Origin: Trichoplax adhaerens
Taxonomy: Eukaryota > Placozoa > Uniplacotomia > Trichoplacea > Trichoplacidae
Assembly: GCF_000150275.1 (NCBI RefSeq)
Contig: NW_002060948.1
Location: 3,734,512 to 3,798,511 of the forward strand
Direction of reading: 5' to 3'
Length of the DNA: 64,000 nt
Position numbers and translations under genes: made by a program. How positions within the stretch are numbered: position 1 is the first letter of the stretch; every line of letters starts with the position of its first letter. The notes under the pieces are model-generated. The model was not told the DNA's origin. It did not search any database and saw only the letters and a list, made by a program, of their open reading frames with translations. Positions 36,646 through 50,275 of this stretch are shown piece after piece.

Positions 36646-39600
36646 CTATTAGTTGATTTAGCATAGGATAAATAGAATTGATATCATCAGCGATCAAATT
36701 CAATATTGCTAATAAATGATCATACGCGTAATTATTTTTACTTTATATCATTGCTGTAAGACAATACAACTACGATTGTAGAAGTTATCTATAGCGGTGG
36801 CTATAACATGTAGAACTTCAAACAGTCATGAGCGAAATTAGCAGACAAGGGTTATGTAGCAAATGTCAAATTATGAGACACTTGTAGCACATCAGTGAAC
36901 GGATTTGTTTTCAATTGTATCCATATTTTCCGTGTGTGAATTATACGTTAGTGAGCATATTATGGAATAAAGCATGCCATTATAGGATTGACGTGATGTA
37001 ACACCGAAATCTGTAGTGACGATGGTAAAACTGTAACTTCTGTGGATGCTGCTTCTCGTAGAATAATTAAGTTATTTGATATTTTCTATGGATTATCCTA
37101 TACCGTGAGTATTTCGTATTTACTGTTCAGCCTGGAGTACACGAGTAAATAGGATTACGTTATTGCACGTAGGGGGGATTTTAGTGATTGCGCCTGTAAA
37201 AAGACTACAGTATATAGGACAAAATCAGCACTGATTGTTTGAGTTAATTACACTATACGAAGATCTTTAGGTCACCTACTACATCAGTAGAAATCGACCA
37301 CTCTTTTATAGAATTAGTATACGATATGTCCTCGAGTCTACACTGGAAGAAAGTATATGTAAGCGTTTATCCACTTTGGTAGTGTATCAACATTATAGAT
37401 GAAGGGCCACATAGAAGCTTTTGGTTGATGCTGCTTCTAATTCCCGTCATAATATGAAGTGGCTATGATGTCCATCTTAAACACCAAGTAGCTTCCTAGG
37501 TATTGGGATAATTCTATAATACGTGTCGTTGAGCTATGCAAAGATTGTAGGGTAGTAGTATAGACGCGTCTGGAATTCAAAGTACTAGACGCGATGTAAG
37601 TCTGACTACTAGCTACAATAAATTATACAAAGAAGAGCCAGCTTTGACATATCGAGAACAGCGTCATGGACGCTAGTCTAAGCTAGTTCTGGTAAAGTCT
37701 TGCATGTATAACTCATCACATAATAATCGATCGACGTCTAGCAATGTGAGTAGTGTAGTCGTGGTAAGTCAACATTGATTGATGATGGTCATACTGTAGA
37801 AAGATTGTAGATTTATGATTAGACATACTGATTGAAGTCATTCTATAACTGTTCAGCGATGCAGTAGTCTCTATATGTAGAAGTCAAGTGGCAGAACTAG
37901 AGTAACTGACCGTTCTACTTCGGATTAGAGTAATTATTCCCATTTTAATATACGATGTTGGCACGTTACACATTTATCCGATCATTGCCTACCTGGAGAT
38001 CCTTTCATGCGTGTATTTCAAATCCATGATATTGTTCACTATAGTCTACACTATCACTCTTTCAATATGGACAATTGTTGAGTATCAGTTTTAAAACAAC
38101 CATTAGAGGAAAGTATCCTATAGAATAGGGCTTATTGATTCACTGTTACTGCATAAGAGAGATTTTTTGATGCACTGTGTGCCATCCCTAGTCAGTCTGA
38201 TGTAGCACTATCGCTTTAGCTGGTGATTGAAAATGTTGTTGGTAAAGAGCAGCGTCATAGTGACGTGAGTCCGAGTACTGGGAAATAATTATTGCACCAA
38301 TCTTGGACGTGCCACTCATGGATATGGAACGAATAACATAGTCATCGATCGATGTATGGCTAAGTAAATAGTCCTGAATGACTGATGATGTATATAACCT
38401 TGCTGTTTGAACATTATGATCCACTACAGAAGATATCCATTTATCCATCGCAACGAGTGGAAAGGATAAAAGAAACTACAAAGACTAATGGATCGCTATA
38501 GAGATAGACTACCGTAGTACTTTTTTTGAACTCTACTGTATCCACATCAGACGAATACAAGCTGCAATGGACTTACCCCAGTCATCACTTCAGAATTCAG
38601 CCAATCTGGCGAGCTATCGCTAAAGGCAGTATCATTACTATTGGTTATTAAATTAACGGCCATCTTCGAAGGCTATTTACTCCTTAACTGTAGTCCAAGT
38701 TGCAAAAAATAGTCAGCGCTTTGCCTGGGAAGGAAAGGAAAGGCCTCGGACTAGACGGTGTTGGTGATCCAGTTTGCGCATGCGTATGATAACCCAAGAG
38801 CCACCATGGAAAAAATGAATTGATTGATTCTTAGCAAGAGACTGGTCTAATGATAGTGGATCCTTTGCAATTCTGCGTTCTATACGAAAAACAGTATGTT
38901 GTAGCTCATGTTTCAGTAGGCATTGCCATCGATCAGCCTAGGATTGTCAGGGCCTCGGACTAGACGGAGTTGGTGACCCAGTTTGCGCATGCGTATGACA
39001 ACCCAAGAGCCACCATGGAAAAAATGAATTGATTGATTCTTAGCAAGAGACTGGTCTAATGATAGTGGATCCTCTTTCAATTCTACGTTCTATACGAAAA
39101 ACAGTATGTTGTAGCTCATGTTTTAGTAGGCCTTGCCATCGATCAGCCTAGGATTGTCAGGGCCTCGGACTAGACGGAGTTGGTGACCCAGTTTGCGCAT
39201 GCGTGTGACAACCCAAGAGCCACCATGGAAAAAATGAATTGATTGATTCTTAGCAAGAGACTGGTCTAATGATAGAGGATTCTCTTGCAATTCTACGTTG
39301 TATACGAAAAACACTATGGAATAGCTCATGTTTTAGTAGGCATAGCGATAGATCAGCCTAGGATTGTCATAGCTCGAGACATGGATTCTGCGCTGTAGGA
39401 GTCGTTTGGTGACTTGTATGTTTGAAAAGAGTAAGACCAAAGTATGACTGTGCAGTATACACACTAGCCCTTGGTACAGTACAGTACCCTTGATCGGAAA
39501 CAACTGAGTTGTGTGAACAATACTTGTCACCATGACTTCATACGCCAACCAGAACTGGAGGAGGAACTGCGACAGCGGCTGCGCGAATGAAAGGGTTAAC

Positions 39601-41693
39601 ACATATGTTTTATTTTACTTTATACGGTACTGTGTACAGTATGATGGTCTCAGCGTCCGGCTATCGGTCATACTGTACAATGTACAGTACACACTGTATA
39701 TCCATATTGGCAAAAACGACACAACGAAGTGTTGATACAATAAAACAAGGACGACAAGGTTTTCTTCCATTTTTACTGTCCTAACACTAACAGGGATCTA
39801 TTGGCCGCTCACAGTCGACAATTTTTGTGAGTGGAAATGGACAAGCGTAATCGTACCCCCGGGTTAATAGTCCTAATTCTTTTTCTGGTTAACGTATAGC
39901 TGTACACTGTTACAGTATTGTGATCAATAATGGATCGTATACTATGAAGAGTTAGGGAAAGATCATGATATGTACAATATTTGGCTAGTTTCTGTTGTGT
40001 AGTAGGTGACTATAGGACCTGTACTTTCCCATTTACCCATTTTTCATGCTGATACATACAACACGAGTTGAGATAGTCCATTTTATGCTACGAATCTACC
40101 ACGCACAGTATTGGTGTACTGTATTCGTAACTTGAACACATTTGATGTCAATTTCAATGACATATTCGCATAAAGCATCTTCTTTCCAATCAAATGATAC
40201 CAAATTTGTCTAATATGGACTTGAAATTAAAATGTCCTAGAATTTCAAACAGTAGAGACACGCTGTAGTACAAGATCCTCGTCATAGGTAGAGTCAGTAC
40301 CACTGTGCAAGGGCATCCAGTTTTTGAAGTCTATGTGGTCATGCTTGCCTATGGTGATAGCAACACCAAACATATGACATTGTTGTTCAATGGCTCTACA
40401 GTACAAGCGCATTGGCAACAAAAATACGTCATAACCTATCCGCAACCGTCAGTCCAAATTAGAACCTGTCCCTCAATGGCAGGCAAGTTTTACACAATAT
40501 TCAGTGCCGTACTGTACCGATCGTAATAGTAGAACCCTTGTCTGCTTTTTCAATTTTCAATGACTCTGACTGTACCGTCTTGTCCTGTCCTGCTGTATTG
40601 AAAAAAAAAGAATTGTATTATCCAACTCAATCCCCAAAAAGGAAAGAAACGCTGAAACTTTTCAATTCCCAGGGGCTTTTATTATCCTCCTACTCAGAAT
40701 AAGTTAATCCATTCTACGTCAAGACTTTATTGCACACTGCACAATCTAGGTTGAGATAAGTCATACCACCCAATTTTGACTTGACTGAATCATCATTTTT
40801 CTTTCCCTGATAGCGCATAAAATCAATTCATAAAAATGAAAAATACAGTACGGTAAAATCAGCTTTGAAGGCTGCAACATTCCTTTATGTGACGTTGCAC
40901 AGCTGTACTGAACCGTCATGGCGTTGGCACGGTAATCAACCGGAACTGTAAATCACTTGTACTACAGTTACTGTACCATACTGTAGTACTGCATTGGAGA
41001 AATTTATTTTGCATATACAGCCAATGGTCAATTTTGGATTTGGTTGTTATACTGTACGACAGCAAATTGTATTACGTGTATTACGGGCGTACAGTATGTC
41101 ACACATACGCCATTACTCCGTTGGTTGTTTTGGCTAAAGTACCGCCAGAACTGTACTGTACCGATACGGCAGTATTGGTAGTTTTTGGGGAACGTGCACG
41201 ATTGGACTGCAAAGTGATTTTCTTTCCAAATTGGAGCCATTTTCAAATTTGCAATAAAGCGAGTCAAAAAGCGTTCAAGACACATTTGAATATCGAGTTA
41301 GATGGATAATTTATTAAATGACTTTGACGTACATTTTTTTCAGTCATTCTTTAACGTAAATTATGAATGAAATGAATTTTTGTCCGCGAGTTCAACATTA
41401 AAATTGCATTTCATTAACATAGAATAGACATTACAACGTAGCACGGTGAACAACAAACAATGGCTAAATAGTTCAGCGCCTTTTACTGGCAATTTTTTGG
41501 ACTCTAATTTTGTAACAAGATGCGGCGACTGATTAAAATTGCAGAAATATTCGTAATCATAACATTTAAATAGAGTTCAAGTTAAATTCGGCACCATTTT
41601 CATGTAGTGCCACTATATTGAAATCTACATTTTGAAGTCAGTCATCTACACTACATTATACAGGTAAATTTGCTTTAGGGGTTATCAATTTCT
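36646..41693. other. Intergenic region upstream of PSMB6
   Basis: Five kilobases in which no gene is supported, although the PSMB6 first exon should lie in its left part. Open frames of 60-91 codons (for example 38188-38448 on minus and 41034-41309 on plus) occur on both strands, match nothing I know and often overlap each other in antisense. From about 39460 onward the short word TACAGTAC and its complement become frequent. The 209-bp triplicated repeat is listed separately. Confidence 0.5.
38742..39369. repeat. Three tandem copies of a 209-210-bp unit
   Basis: Copies start with GGCCTCGGACTAGACGG at 38742, 38951 and 39161 and end near 39369 in GATCAGCCTAGGATTGTCA. Each contains CAGTTTGCGCATGCGT (a palindromic TGCGCATGCG-like core), AAGAGCCACCATGG, TTAGCAAGAGACTGGTCTAA and TATACGAAAAACA. 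Copies are above about 95% identical by eye, so the expansion is recent. Small antisense open frames ending PRLID..AY recur because the unit is repeated. Confidence 0.9.
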
Positions 41694-42113
<420 letters not shown>

Positions 42114-42720
42114 TCAAAAAATTTTCAACTGTGAAAAAAAAAGTAACGGCGGAAAAAATGATTTGGCGTATCTACTGTAACGTACGAAAGCAGCGGTATC
42201 CAATCTAGAATGAGGTGACGGAGGATTTCAAACTACTTTTTATTACTGTAGTTACCGTGTACTGTATTGCAAAACACGACCAGTAAAATTTCGCCAATAC
42301 AGTACTGTACAGTTATGATAGCTATAATAATAGAAAACAATTCCTAAAAAATGATCCAAGTAACAAACACAGCTAATTGCACTGTCGAATTTGGCAAACA
42401 ATGTCACGCATGCGTTACAAAATCGGATTTTCGATCCAGATTGATTTTTAGAGCTCAATTTGGAGCTGAAATGAGCTATTGGAGCAATTATTTTCCCAAA
42501 TATTATCTCCCTTTTCAAAAGTAGTCATAGCTTGATAATCACTAGGTATATCAGTATCCTATTTAGATGTAGTATGACAATGATTATCAATGGTCTCAAA
42601 TCTACATTCATTTTGGATATATACCCATTTTTTTAATTTATTGACAATTTCGAATTATCAAATTATTTGCAAATCGACAGCCATCTTCTCAAATTACCCG
42701 GTAACAATCTCCTCAATGTA

Positions 42721-43590
42721 CATTGTACAGTACGGTAGAGTACTTATATTATCCTTTTACTTTATATAGTGTACTGGTGTACTGTACAGCCGTATACGAT
42801 GTGCTTTATTGTCCAGTCCAGTACGGTACGGTACAGTATGGTACCGCAGTGTTATTACACTTTCAACTTGGCTTCCACAGTACAGTACAGTACTGTACAG
42901 TACATTACAGGGTCTCTACAGTACATTGTACAATACAAAACAATACAAAGGCATCTAGTACTGTACTGTTATGAACTTCTAGAAATTACTAGTACAGTAC
43001 TGTACACAGTACAGTGACCCTGTACAGTATACTGTAGTACTAGTACAGTACAAACTGTATAATGTACAGTACTGTATTGTACAGGAAGCATTTAAGAAAG
43101 GAAAATCGTACTGTACTGTACAGTATTCTCTCCACAGCACTCTACGCTACAGTAGAACTCTCCATCCAACAAGGGCTTTACTGTACTGTACCATACCGTA
43201 CCGAGATCATTTCACAGAGAGTGACTCACTAGTACAACAGTGTCAGCAGCATTGCAAAACAGTTCGCTAGTTGAACGATGTACGTCAAAATACCACTCTA
43301 CGTATACTGACTATACAGTATAGGCCATATATGAACATAACTTGTCCCTTTCACATGACTCACGATAGGAGTACTCCACCCCAAAAATGTGTCTGATTTG
43401 TCCTTTTTGGGGGGAAAAAAGGAGCGCAAATGAATCTTATTATACTGTACGCTTATAGTATGCAACGATCGTAGATGGAGTAGATACTATTTCATGTTCT
43501 AAGCACCTTTTGCACCAGCTAACACCAGCAAAATAGCTGGATGCTAGACGTAAGAATCTGAAGCTACCCTACTTACTGTACAGTACAGTG
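42721..43590. repeat. Dense cluster of the short word TACAGTAC / GTACTGTA
   Basis: Dozens of occurrences of TACAGTAC, TACTGTAC and fused forms such as ACAGTACAGTACTGTACAGT are packed here. The word is almost self-complementary, so adjacent copies in both orientations can pair. Densest parts are about 42721-43100 and 43110-43200, with further copies to 43590. It is not a simple fixed-period microsatellite: the copies sit in otherwise unique DNA at variable spacing. Confidence 0.85.
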
Positions 43591-43697
43591 TACAGTACAC
43601 AAACTAGACATTTCATTTTAAACTCTAGCCAGTGTTTTTTTCAATTTCATGATTACACGCACAAGCTAAAGCTTGCACGCATCATCAATCGTCGTTA

Positions 43698-43948
43698 AAA
43701 CTTTTCATAATGATGCATATTCAAGACAGTATTAGGCATATTTCAACTGTATTCATACTGTACTGCTAATACAAATGCTTAGTGTGAATAAAATCCCAAA
43801 TTCTTACAATAACTAATTTATTTTTTAAACTTTTCATAGTGATGCATATTCAAGACAGTATTAGGCATATTTCAACTGTATTCATACTGTACTGCTAGTA
43901 CAAATGCTTAGTGTGAATAAAATCCCAAATTCTTACAATAACTAATTT
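43698..43948. repeat. Near-perfect 129-bp tandem duplication
   Basis: The block from AAACTTTTCATA(A/G)TGATGC through CAAATTCTTACAATAACTAA occurs at 43698-43826 and 43827-43948. By eye only about two substitutions separate the copies, so the event is recent. It is non-coding and contains one GTACTG-type word per unit. Confidence 0.9.
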
Positions 43949-44625
43949 CAGGAAAAAATGCTGCAAGCAGGCAACAGTTCATTGTTTATATCATAGCTAG
44001 CAATGAATACTTTATTCAGCTAATATGGAAACATAATCGTAAGGCGCTCTTCAAAAGCTATTATTAAAAAAGATTAAAACATTTCATAATATTTTCATTA
44101 AATTAAAGTTTTCTATGCACGAACCAATTTGAATTGTTAGCAGGGGTAAGCATTACTAATATCCATAGATATACTCTATAAGTATTGTCATATAAATCTC
44201 AGTGCGTTTTCCAATTTATACTCGATATTATATCAAAGTTATGAGCAAAGTTTTCACTATATTTAACTTGCTGGTGAAAAATAATTGCCAATCACTATCA
44301 TGCCTACTAATAGTATAAGCAACTCAACGTACAGCAGCAAAATGGATCGTTTAAGAATAACAAGATTTAGCTTCGAAATGCACAATATTGAAGCCCAAGC
44401 GAATAAATTAAGTTTAAATAGTTTAAAAATGCTGGAATATGATCAGTCTTAAAAAACTATTATCCTAAAAGGAAATGCTGATTACTAATAATATTCGAGC
44501 TATAACATTAACTTGAGTCATCTTCCCAATTTATATAAAATAAGTCAGCACCCGTGTACAGTTCGAATGTACGCGTACGCGTATGTAACATTTATGGAAG
44601 GTGATATTAAAAAAAAGGTAATAAA

Positions 44626-47600
44626 CTACTTTCGAAAAGCTTTGCTGACAATGGGTTTGTTTCCCAATATTTCATCGATAGAATGCATCATGGAATGATC
44701 CAATTTTGGTAATATCTAAGTAACATAAATAATGATAAAGAACAACATTCACCATTTTTTTGCTAATTTAAAATGCTAACTGATATGTCAATACAGGCTT
44801 ACCGCTATTGCCGTGATGTTCTCTTTCAACTGATGAGAATTTTTAGCCCCTAAAAGCACGCAGTTCGCACGATCATTCTTTAAACACCAAGCAATAGCCA
44901 ATTGGCATAGTGTACAATCTATTCGATCGGCGATAATTTGTAGTTCCTTTAATTTAGCTTGCATCCGTCTACCTTCTTCACTTTGAATTTTTTCTCTCCA
45001 CCAATCGAAATTCTAACATATACAAGATATTAAAGTTAAATCAAAGAGGGCTTTGTTAAGAAATAGTCGTGTATAGATTTTGCATGAACTTATTATTGAT
45101 ACTAATTTCATGAACGATACCGACACTCAATGACGCTCGAGAATCTTCCGGTATTGTGTCATCCATGTACTTTCCACTAAGTACACCACCAGCTAATGGT
45201 GACCATGTAACCGCACCTACACCTGAATGATGGGTTCTAAGATTAAATAATTATTTACAGATGTCATATTATGATGAATTAACAGAGCTTACCACATTTA
45301 TCGTATAAATTTTTTTTAACTGCCTCCATCTGCTCACGACACATGAAGTGATACCTGCGGGTAAAATATGATGATAATTGTGTATATAAGGCACGAGTCA
45401 ATTAAGAGAAAGTGATACTTTTATACATTACTAACTCTGCTTGAATCGCAGTAGGGGGAATCAAATTATATTGTCTCGCCACGGCATATGCTTCCTAAAA
45501 AAGAAATTGTAATATCTTCTATGAATGAAATGGATATTAATAAAGTAGCAATGTTCTGTAATAAAAGGACTAACCATAACATCAGCTTCAGTCCATTGCG
45601 ATACCCCCCAATAAAATGCCAAACCTATGAAAAACATTATTTAGAGTAAAAACATAAGATTGTGGATAAAAATTCTTGATAGGAAAATTTTTCTTCCATG
45701 AATGTACCTTGATTTATCACAAAAGTGAACGCCCGAACAATTTCTAAGGTGATAAATACGCGCATGTAAATTATTCAATACATCAAGATTAGAAACAAAT
45801 CAGTTGATCTGTAGGCTACAATAAGAAGGTCTAATATATGCCTTTATAATATCTTTACCTTCCATTGGTGTCGTAGAATCGGGCCTATTTGCAAAAACAA
45901 TATCCACGTATTCTAATTGTAAGCGGTGTAGCGAGGCTTTTAGACCTAAAAGACGAAAAGAAACACAGTAGATTAGTATGAAAATACTGAACAAAGGCAA
46001 ACACTATCTGTAAGTGCTGGAGAAAAAACTTTTTATTTTGTAAAATCGATGGAGGATTAATAGCTACGCACGGGGATTGCCGTTGTACTTAATCACTTTG
46101 ATAAAGATTATAATAAATACCTTCTATAATATGCTTTCTAGACAGGCCTTGCTCATTTTCCCCTCTAACGACAGACAGTAACATAAATTACATTGTACAC
46201 ACTTTATTAACTTTAACTTTTAATAAATCCAAATTGCAACCTTCCTCCCCAAAAGATCTTTGTACTTATGACCAAGGTCGAGCGCCTGTATATAGTAAGA
46301 AGTAACAACCAATCAATCATTAATTCTATTTGATATTTTCTATTTATATTATAATTTACATAATGTACTACTGTCGATATATGGCAAATGTGGTTTTTCT
46401 CTCATGCTTTGAAATTTAAGTGGTAAAGAATGTAGCTATTCTTACTTGATACTACAATATCGTTATGACCAATTTGTATTAAAAAAATCCATAAAATTTT
46501 TACTCAGCTGTTTCTAATTATCAACTTTGGCAACTATGAATGAACTATAGATTACAAATAGCAATCTCAATCCTTTACCTCCATTGCTTCTTCCGTAATA
46601 CCTGACCTAACACAATTTCAGCTCTGCCAACAAGAAAAGAAGTATGATTGTTAGCTTTACATGCTTATTCATGACTACTAATCATAAAGTGTATGATGTA
46701 ATTATAATACAACATCTACGTTGTTACAAGATAAAAATGACTGTGTAGTGTATATTTAGTGTATCCCTTAGTGCATAGTATTACGTGTCAAGATAAATGA
46801 AAATAGTACAACTACGTGCAGAGCAGTAAACAACTAAAATTTTACTTTGTCATACGGCTAAATTTTAAGCTATCTAGAATAGAATATATAGCACATCTTA
46901 CTTTCCACCAGCGTATACTTCAGCTGTGTCGAAGAAATTGATACCATTTTCATATGCGACCGTAATTAATTCTTCAGCATGCTTATCAGTGAGATCAATA
47001 GTAATACTTAATATAGCCATATTAAATGAATAAGTTGACATCGCTGATAATGATACTATTGATTAGATCAAATTATCTTGGATAAATAGCGGAATATTAA
47101 AAAATTTATGATTTTATGAAATTATTTAGTTATACAATATTATACTTTGTCGGAAACTTGAGATCCGAATGTTACCCACGTTCCTGCAATTATAAAAATC
47201 ATGATAAAGTATGAGTATACTGCTTTGATTAGATGATTAAATTAGTACTGCAAGCTATAGGGAAGACTGAGAGAGCAGAGATTCTATTTTGCTCCGCATT
47301 GATTTTAGATCGAAGAATTTTTCAACTTGTACGTTTGGTTGCAACGCAGAGCCACAGTGACGCAAGCTTGCATGCAATAAGATAAAATGAGGATTGCAAT
47401 TCATAATAAATATATATTATAATTTAAGAGAGAGAGTTTCAGTATCATGGCACACTCAATATATGGAAATTCAGTAATTCATGAGTTTACTAAGGTCCAT
47501 TCTTTACAGGTTTACTGCTCTTTTGTTGATTACATACAAGTGAAGTTTATACTACAAATTGAAGTATTTTAAGGACAAAATGATGGATACTGTACGAAGT

Positions 47601-47794
47601 AGCTCGAACAAATTGATGGCTGCAGCATGTAGCCTTAAGGATAAATGTTGTATTGCATATAACAACACAGCAACGGCATTCCATTTATGATACGTTTTCA
47701 TCATGCAGTACAATTGATCATATTAATTAATGCGTAGTACGTATTATTACCGAATCCCAGAGCAGAGACTCGGAGACCTGATTTTCCCAAATTT
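44626..47794 (-). CDS. KCNAB: Voltage-gated K+ channel beta subunit (aldo-keto reductase 6 family)
   Basis: Cytoplasmic NADPH-binding beta subunit that docks on Kv1-type channels. Minus-strand exons are join(44626..44715, 44803..45012, 45125..45222, 45293..45354, 45436..45494, 45575..45624, 45708..45743, 45859..45945, 46121..46164, 46241..46285, 46579..46623, 46902..46981, 47146..47183, 47751..47794), 328 residues, all in phase. The order matches mammalian Kv-beta: [39 protein letters not shown] (catalytic Asp and Tyr), [11 protein letters not shown] (catalytic Lys), [15 protein letters not shown] (Asn where other aldo-keto reductases have His, the AKR6 mark), [32 protein letters not shown] and [20 protein letters not shown]. 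It ends in a helix, [16 protein letters not shown]. The start Met (expected as about MKYR- or a longer inactivating tail) is in an upstream exon I could not find. The donor at 45124 (GTCGGT) is weak. It is head-to-head with GIGYF. Confidence 0.95.
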
Positions 47795-48975
47795 CTAAAA
47801 TATTAAAGTTAGAACAGGATTAGTAGATAATAGGGTGTAAAATGAATGTAATTGTTATAATGAACTGAGTTACATCAAGTAATGCGTATATGCAAATATG
47901 GCTGAGACTATAACGACCCTATAAGCAAGTATTGGGCGATGAGGCGAATTCACTTTAATTGATAGTCCAGAATTGAATGATCGTTTTTAATTCATATACG
48001 TATTCTACCAAGATCTCCAGCTGCAGTTGCAGTACGATTATGTGGCTACCGTATTGCAAGAATTTTACTGATTCAATACAACAACTATGCGATGGTCGCT
48101 TCAGCAAAGCATTTGTATGACTATATTGTACTGTAGACTACTAAACTCCTATTCCTTCATTCAATAGTCCATCGTGTAGTGGCACTGTGCAGTAAGATTA
48201 GCCTGGTTGGATAACGTTCTTGCAGAAGCATAGTGAAAGGTTGAAAGCAGGCTAGATGTGAAGTAATTAGCTTTTTTAATTCTGAATTACTGTATAGCCT
48301 ATACAATATGATTATTTGTTCTTTCTTTCGAGTCGATTCAAATATTCGACGCTGAAACGAAATATACGTTATCATACAAGTGGAGCTGTAGGCACGAGTA
48401 GAATGTTCAATCACATGCAAAACATTATGGCAATCGCTCTTTACAGCACATTACTCTCTTTTAAAGTCGTTTTATAGCGATGGAAAGGTGTTGCCGTTCT
48501 CCACAAATCACCCATTCATAGATATTATTATTATTATTATTGTTGTTGCACTGCATGAGTATGCAAGAATGACAGGTTTTACAGTTGTGTTAGCGAACTT
48601 GCCTGTATAACATATTTACCGTTGGACGCAACCTGATGAATGGGAAGAAGAGACTGAAATAAGATTGAACAATTTGATGGTCATTCAGTTGGAGAGGGAA
48701 TAACTGGATAACATTTTAAAATGCAATAGGTGAAATGAGAAAGCGAGACCGACCTTGTTTTGCAGGATTGCCAAGTACTGCGATTGGGTGATGTTTTATT
48801 GAATAAGGTCCCCCACCGGTGGAACGTTTTGACACAAAGCCTGCTGCACACTGCACAGTACTGTCTAGTGGTACACTCAGGACAGTATCCGCGGTTATCA
48901 TGGTGACCACGACGGATCCACGACTTGTCACCGAGGTCAGGCACACTTTCACCGGCATGCAGAGTACAGTACAAC

Positions 48976-49272
48976 GTCCACGCCCGTATTCATCGGACGG
49001 ACGGATATGGTACAGCACTGTGCGTCAATGACGAGCCTTGTTTTACGGTGTACAGTACACCTGATTGATGAAATTATTCCATGCTGCTACTGAGTGTGCA
49101 CATCGTTGCAAGGGTCTTACCACGCCCATATCCGACGGACGGGCGGACGGTACAGCACTGCGCGTCAATGACGAGCCTTGTTTTACAGTGTACTGTACTG
49201 TGCAGTGTGCACCTGATTGATGAAATTATTCAATGCTGCTACTGAGTGTGCACATCGCTGTAAGGGTCTTAC
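48976..49272. repeat. Tandem duplication, about 140-bp unit
   Basis: TACAGCACTG(T/C)GCGTCAATG followed by ACGAGCCTTGTTTTAC(G/A)GTG, CACCTGATTGATGAAATTAT and GCTGCTACTGAGTGTGCACA occurs from about 48976 and again from about 49122, with AGGGTCTTACCAC closing both. GC content is clearly higher than the flanks. The second copy has gained extra TACTGTAC words. Confidence 0.8.
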
Positions 49273-49497
49273 CACCGCACACTAGGGCACAAATGCTTTC
49301 AGTGAAGAGTAAAAATAGTGTGGAAAATACTGTAGGGTACTGTAAAGTAAGTAGTCACCAGCGTGCTTTTGTTGACTGTTTGACTCAATCGAGTTGGATG
49401 TGCATGACAGGTTTACTGGGCCCACAGCAAAGCCATGTTGGAGTTGAGTCATGGTTCAGTCCGTTACAGCTCGTGAAAGCGGACTGCTGAAGTGCAA

Positions 49498-49790
49498 TTG
49501 TTACAGTACAGTACAGTACCGTACAGTCCTATAAAAGAGAAGATCGCTAAAAAAAGTCTTGACAGACTGTACACTGTACACTGTACAGTACAGTACAGTA
49601 CAGTTCAGACCAGGGTCCGGACCAAAGCATGAAGACCTCGAACTACAGTACTGTACAGACGGTCAATTACTGTACAGTACAGTATTGTTTACAGTACAGT
49701 ACTGTACTGTAAAAGAAAGGAGATCGAGAAACGTACAGTACCGTACTGTCGGTTTTCCTCTAGTACAGTACTCAGGTCGAATCAGTCAGT
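49498..49790. repeat. Second dense TACAGTAC / GTACTGTA cluster
   Basis: Runs such as ACAGTACAGTACAGTACCGT and TACTGTACAGTACAGTATTG are spread over about 290 bp with both orientations mixed. The same word forms the cluster beside the H3 gene. The apparent open frame at 49559-49795 translates the word itself and is rejected as a gene. Confidence 0.85.
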
Positions 49791-50275
49791 ATTAATCGAG
49801 TTCTCAGATCCAATCTAGTCCTCGACTGTTACTGTTGGTGTGCGTCCAAATCAGAGCACAGACCAACACCGACTGGAGTGGACTACTCAGGTCGAGTCTA
49901 GTCCTCGACTGTTACTGTTGGAGTGTTGGTGCGTGTAAATCAGAGCACAGACGGACAGACCAAGACTGACTGGAGTGGACCTACTCAGGTCTAGTCCTCG
50001 ACTGTTACTGGTTGGTGCGTCCAAATCAGAGCACAGACGGACAGACCCATACTGACTGGAGTGGACCTACTCCGGTCTAGTCCTCGAGTGTTACTGTTGG
50101 TGCGTCCAAACCAGAGCACAGACGGATAGATCAACACTGACTGTCAAGCCAAAGCACAGACGGACAGACCAAGACTGACTGGAGTGGACTACTCAGGTCC
50201 AATCTAGTCCTCGATTGTTCCTGTTGGTGCGTCCAAACCAGAGCACAGACCAACACTGACTGGACGGGACACAGA
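49785..50275. repeat. GC-richer minisatellite, about 83-93-bp unit
   Basis: TCTAGTCCTCGA(C/G)TGTTACTG recurs at about 49815, 49898, 49991, 50077 and 50204. It is followed each time by TTGGTGCGTCCAAA(T/C)CAGAG, CACAGACGGACAGACCAA, ACTGACTGGAGTGGAC and CTACTCAGGTC. One unit carries an extra partial insert (127-bp spacing). Copies are highly similar. The array ends about 160 bp before the proposed GIGYF start codon. Confidence 0.85.

Noticed and set aside
37005-37090. Possible PSMB6 propeptide exon ending TTDFGGT before GT at about 37010 on minus
   Set aside because: The open frame upstream of it has a stop before any ATG, so it cannot supply the start.
38188-38448. 86-codon open frame on minus
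   Set aside because: No family match and no adjoining exons; similar-sized frames occur by chance on both strands of this region.
41394-41693. Histone 3' stem-loop downstream of H3
   Set aside because: Looked for a histone-type stem-loop and purine-rich element on the minus strand and found none.
42723-43017. Overlapping open frames translating to CTVQYSTVQY-like strings
   Set aside because: They are translations of the TACAGTAC word in several frames and strands.
44300-44452. 50-codon frame starting MPTNSISNSTYSSK downstream of Kv-beta
   Set aside because: Too short, with no domain, no homologue I recognise and no support from splice context.
48681-49490. Several 70-100-codon frames on both strands with GC-richer composition
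   Set aside because: They span the 140-bp duplication and overlap in antisense; none has a known motif.
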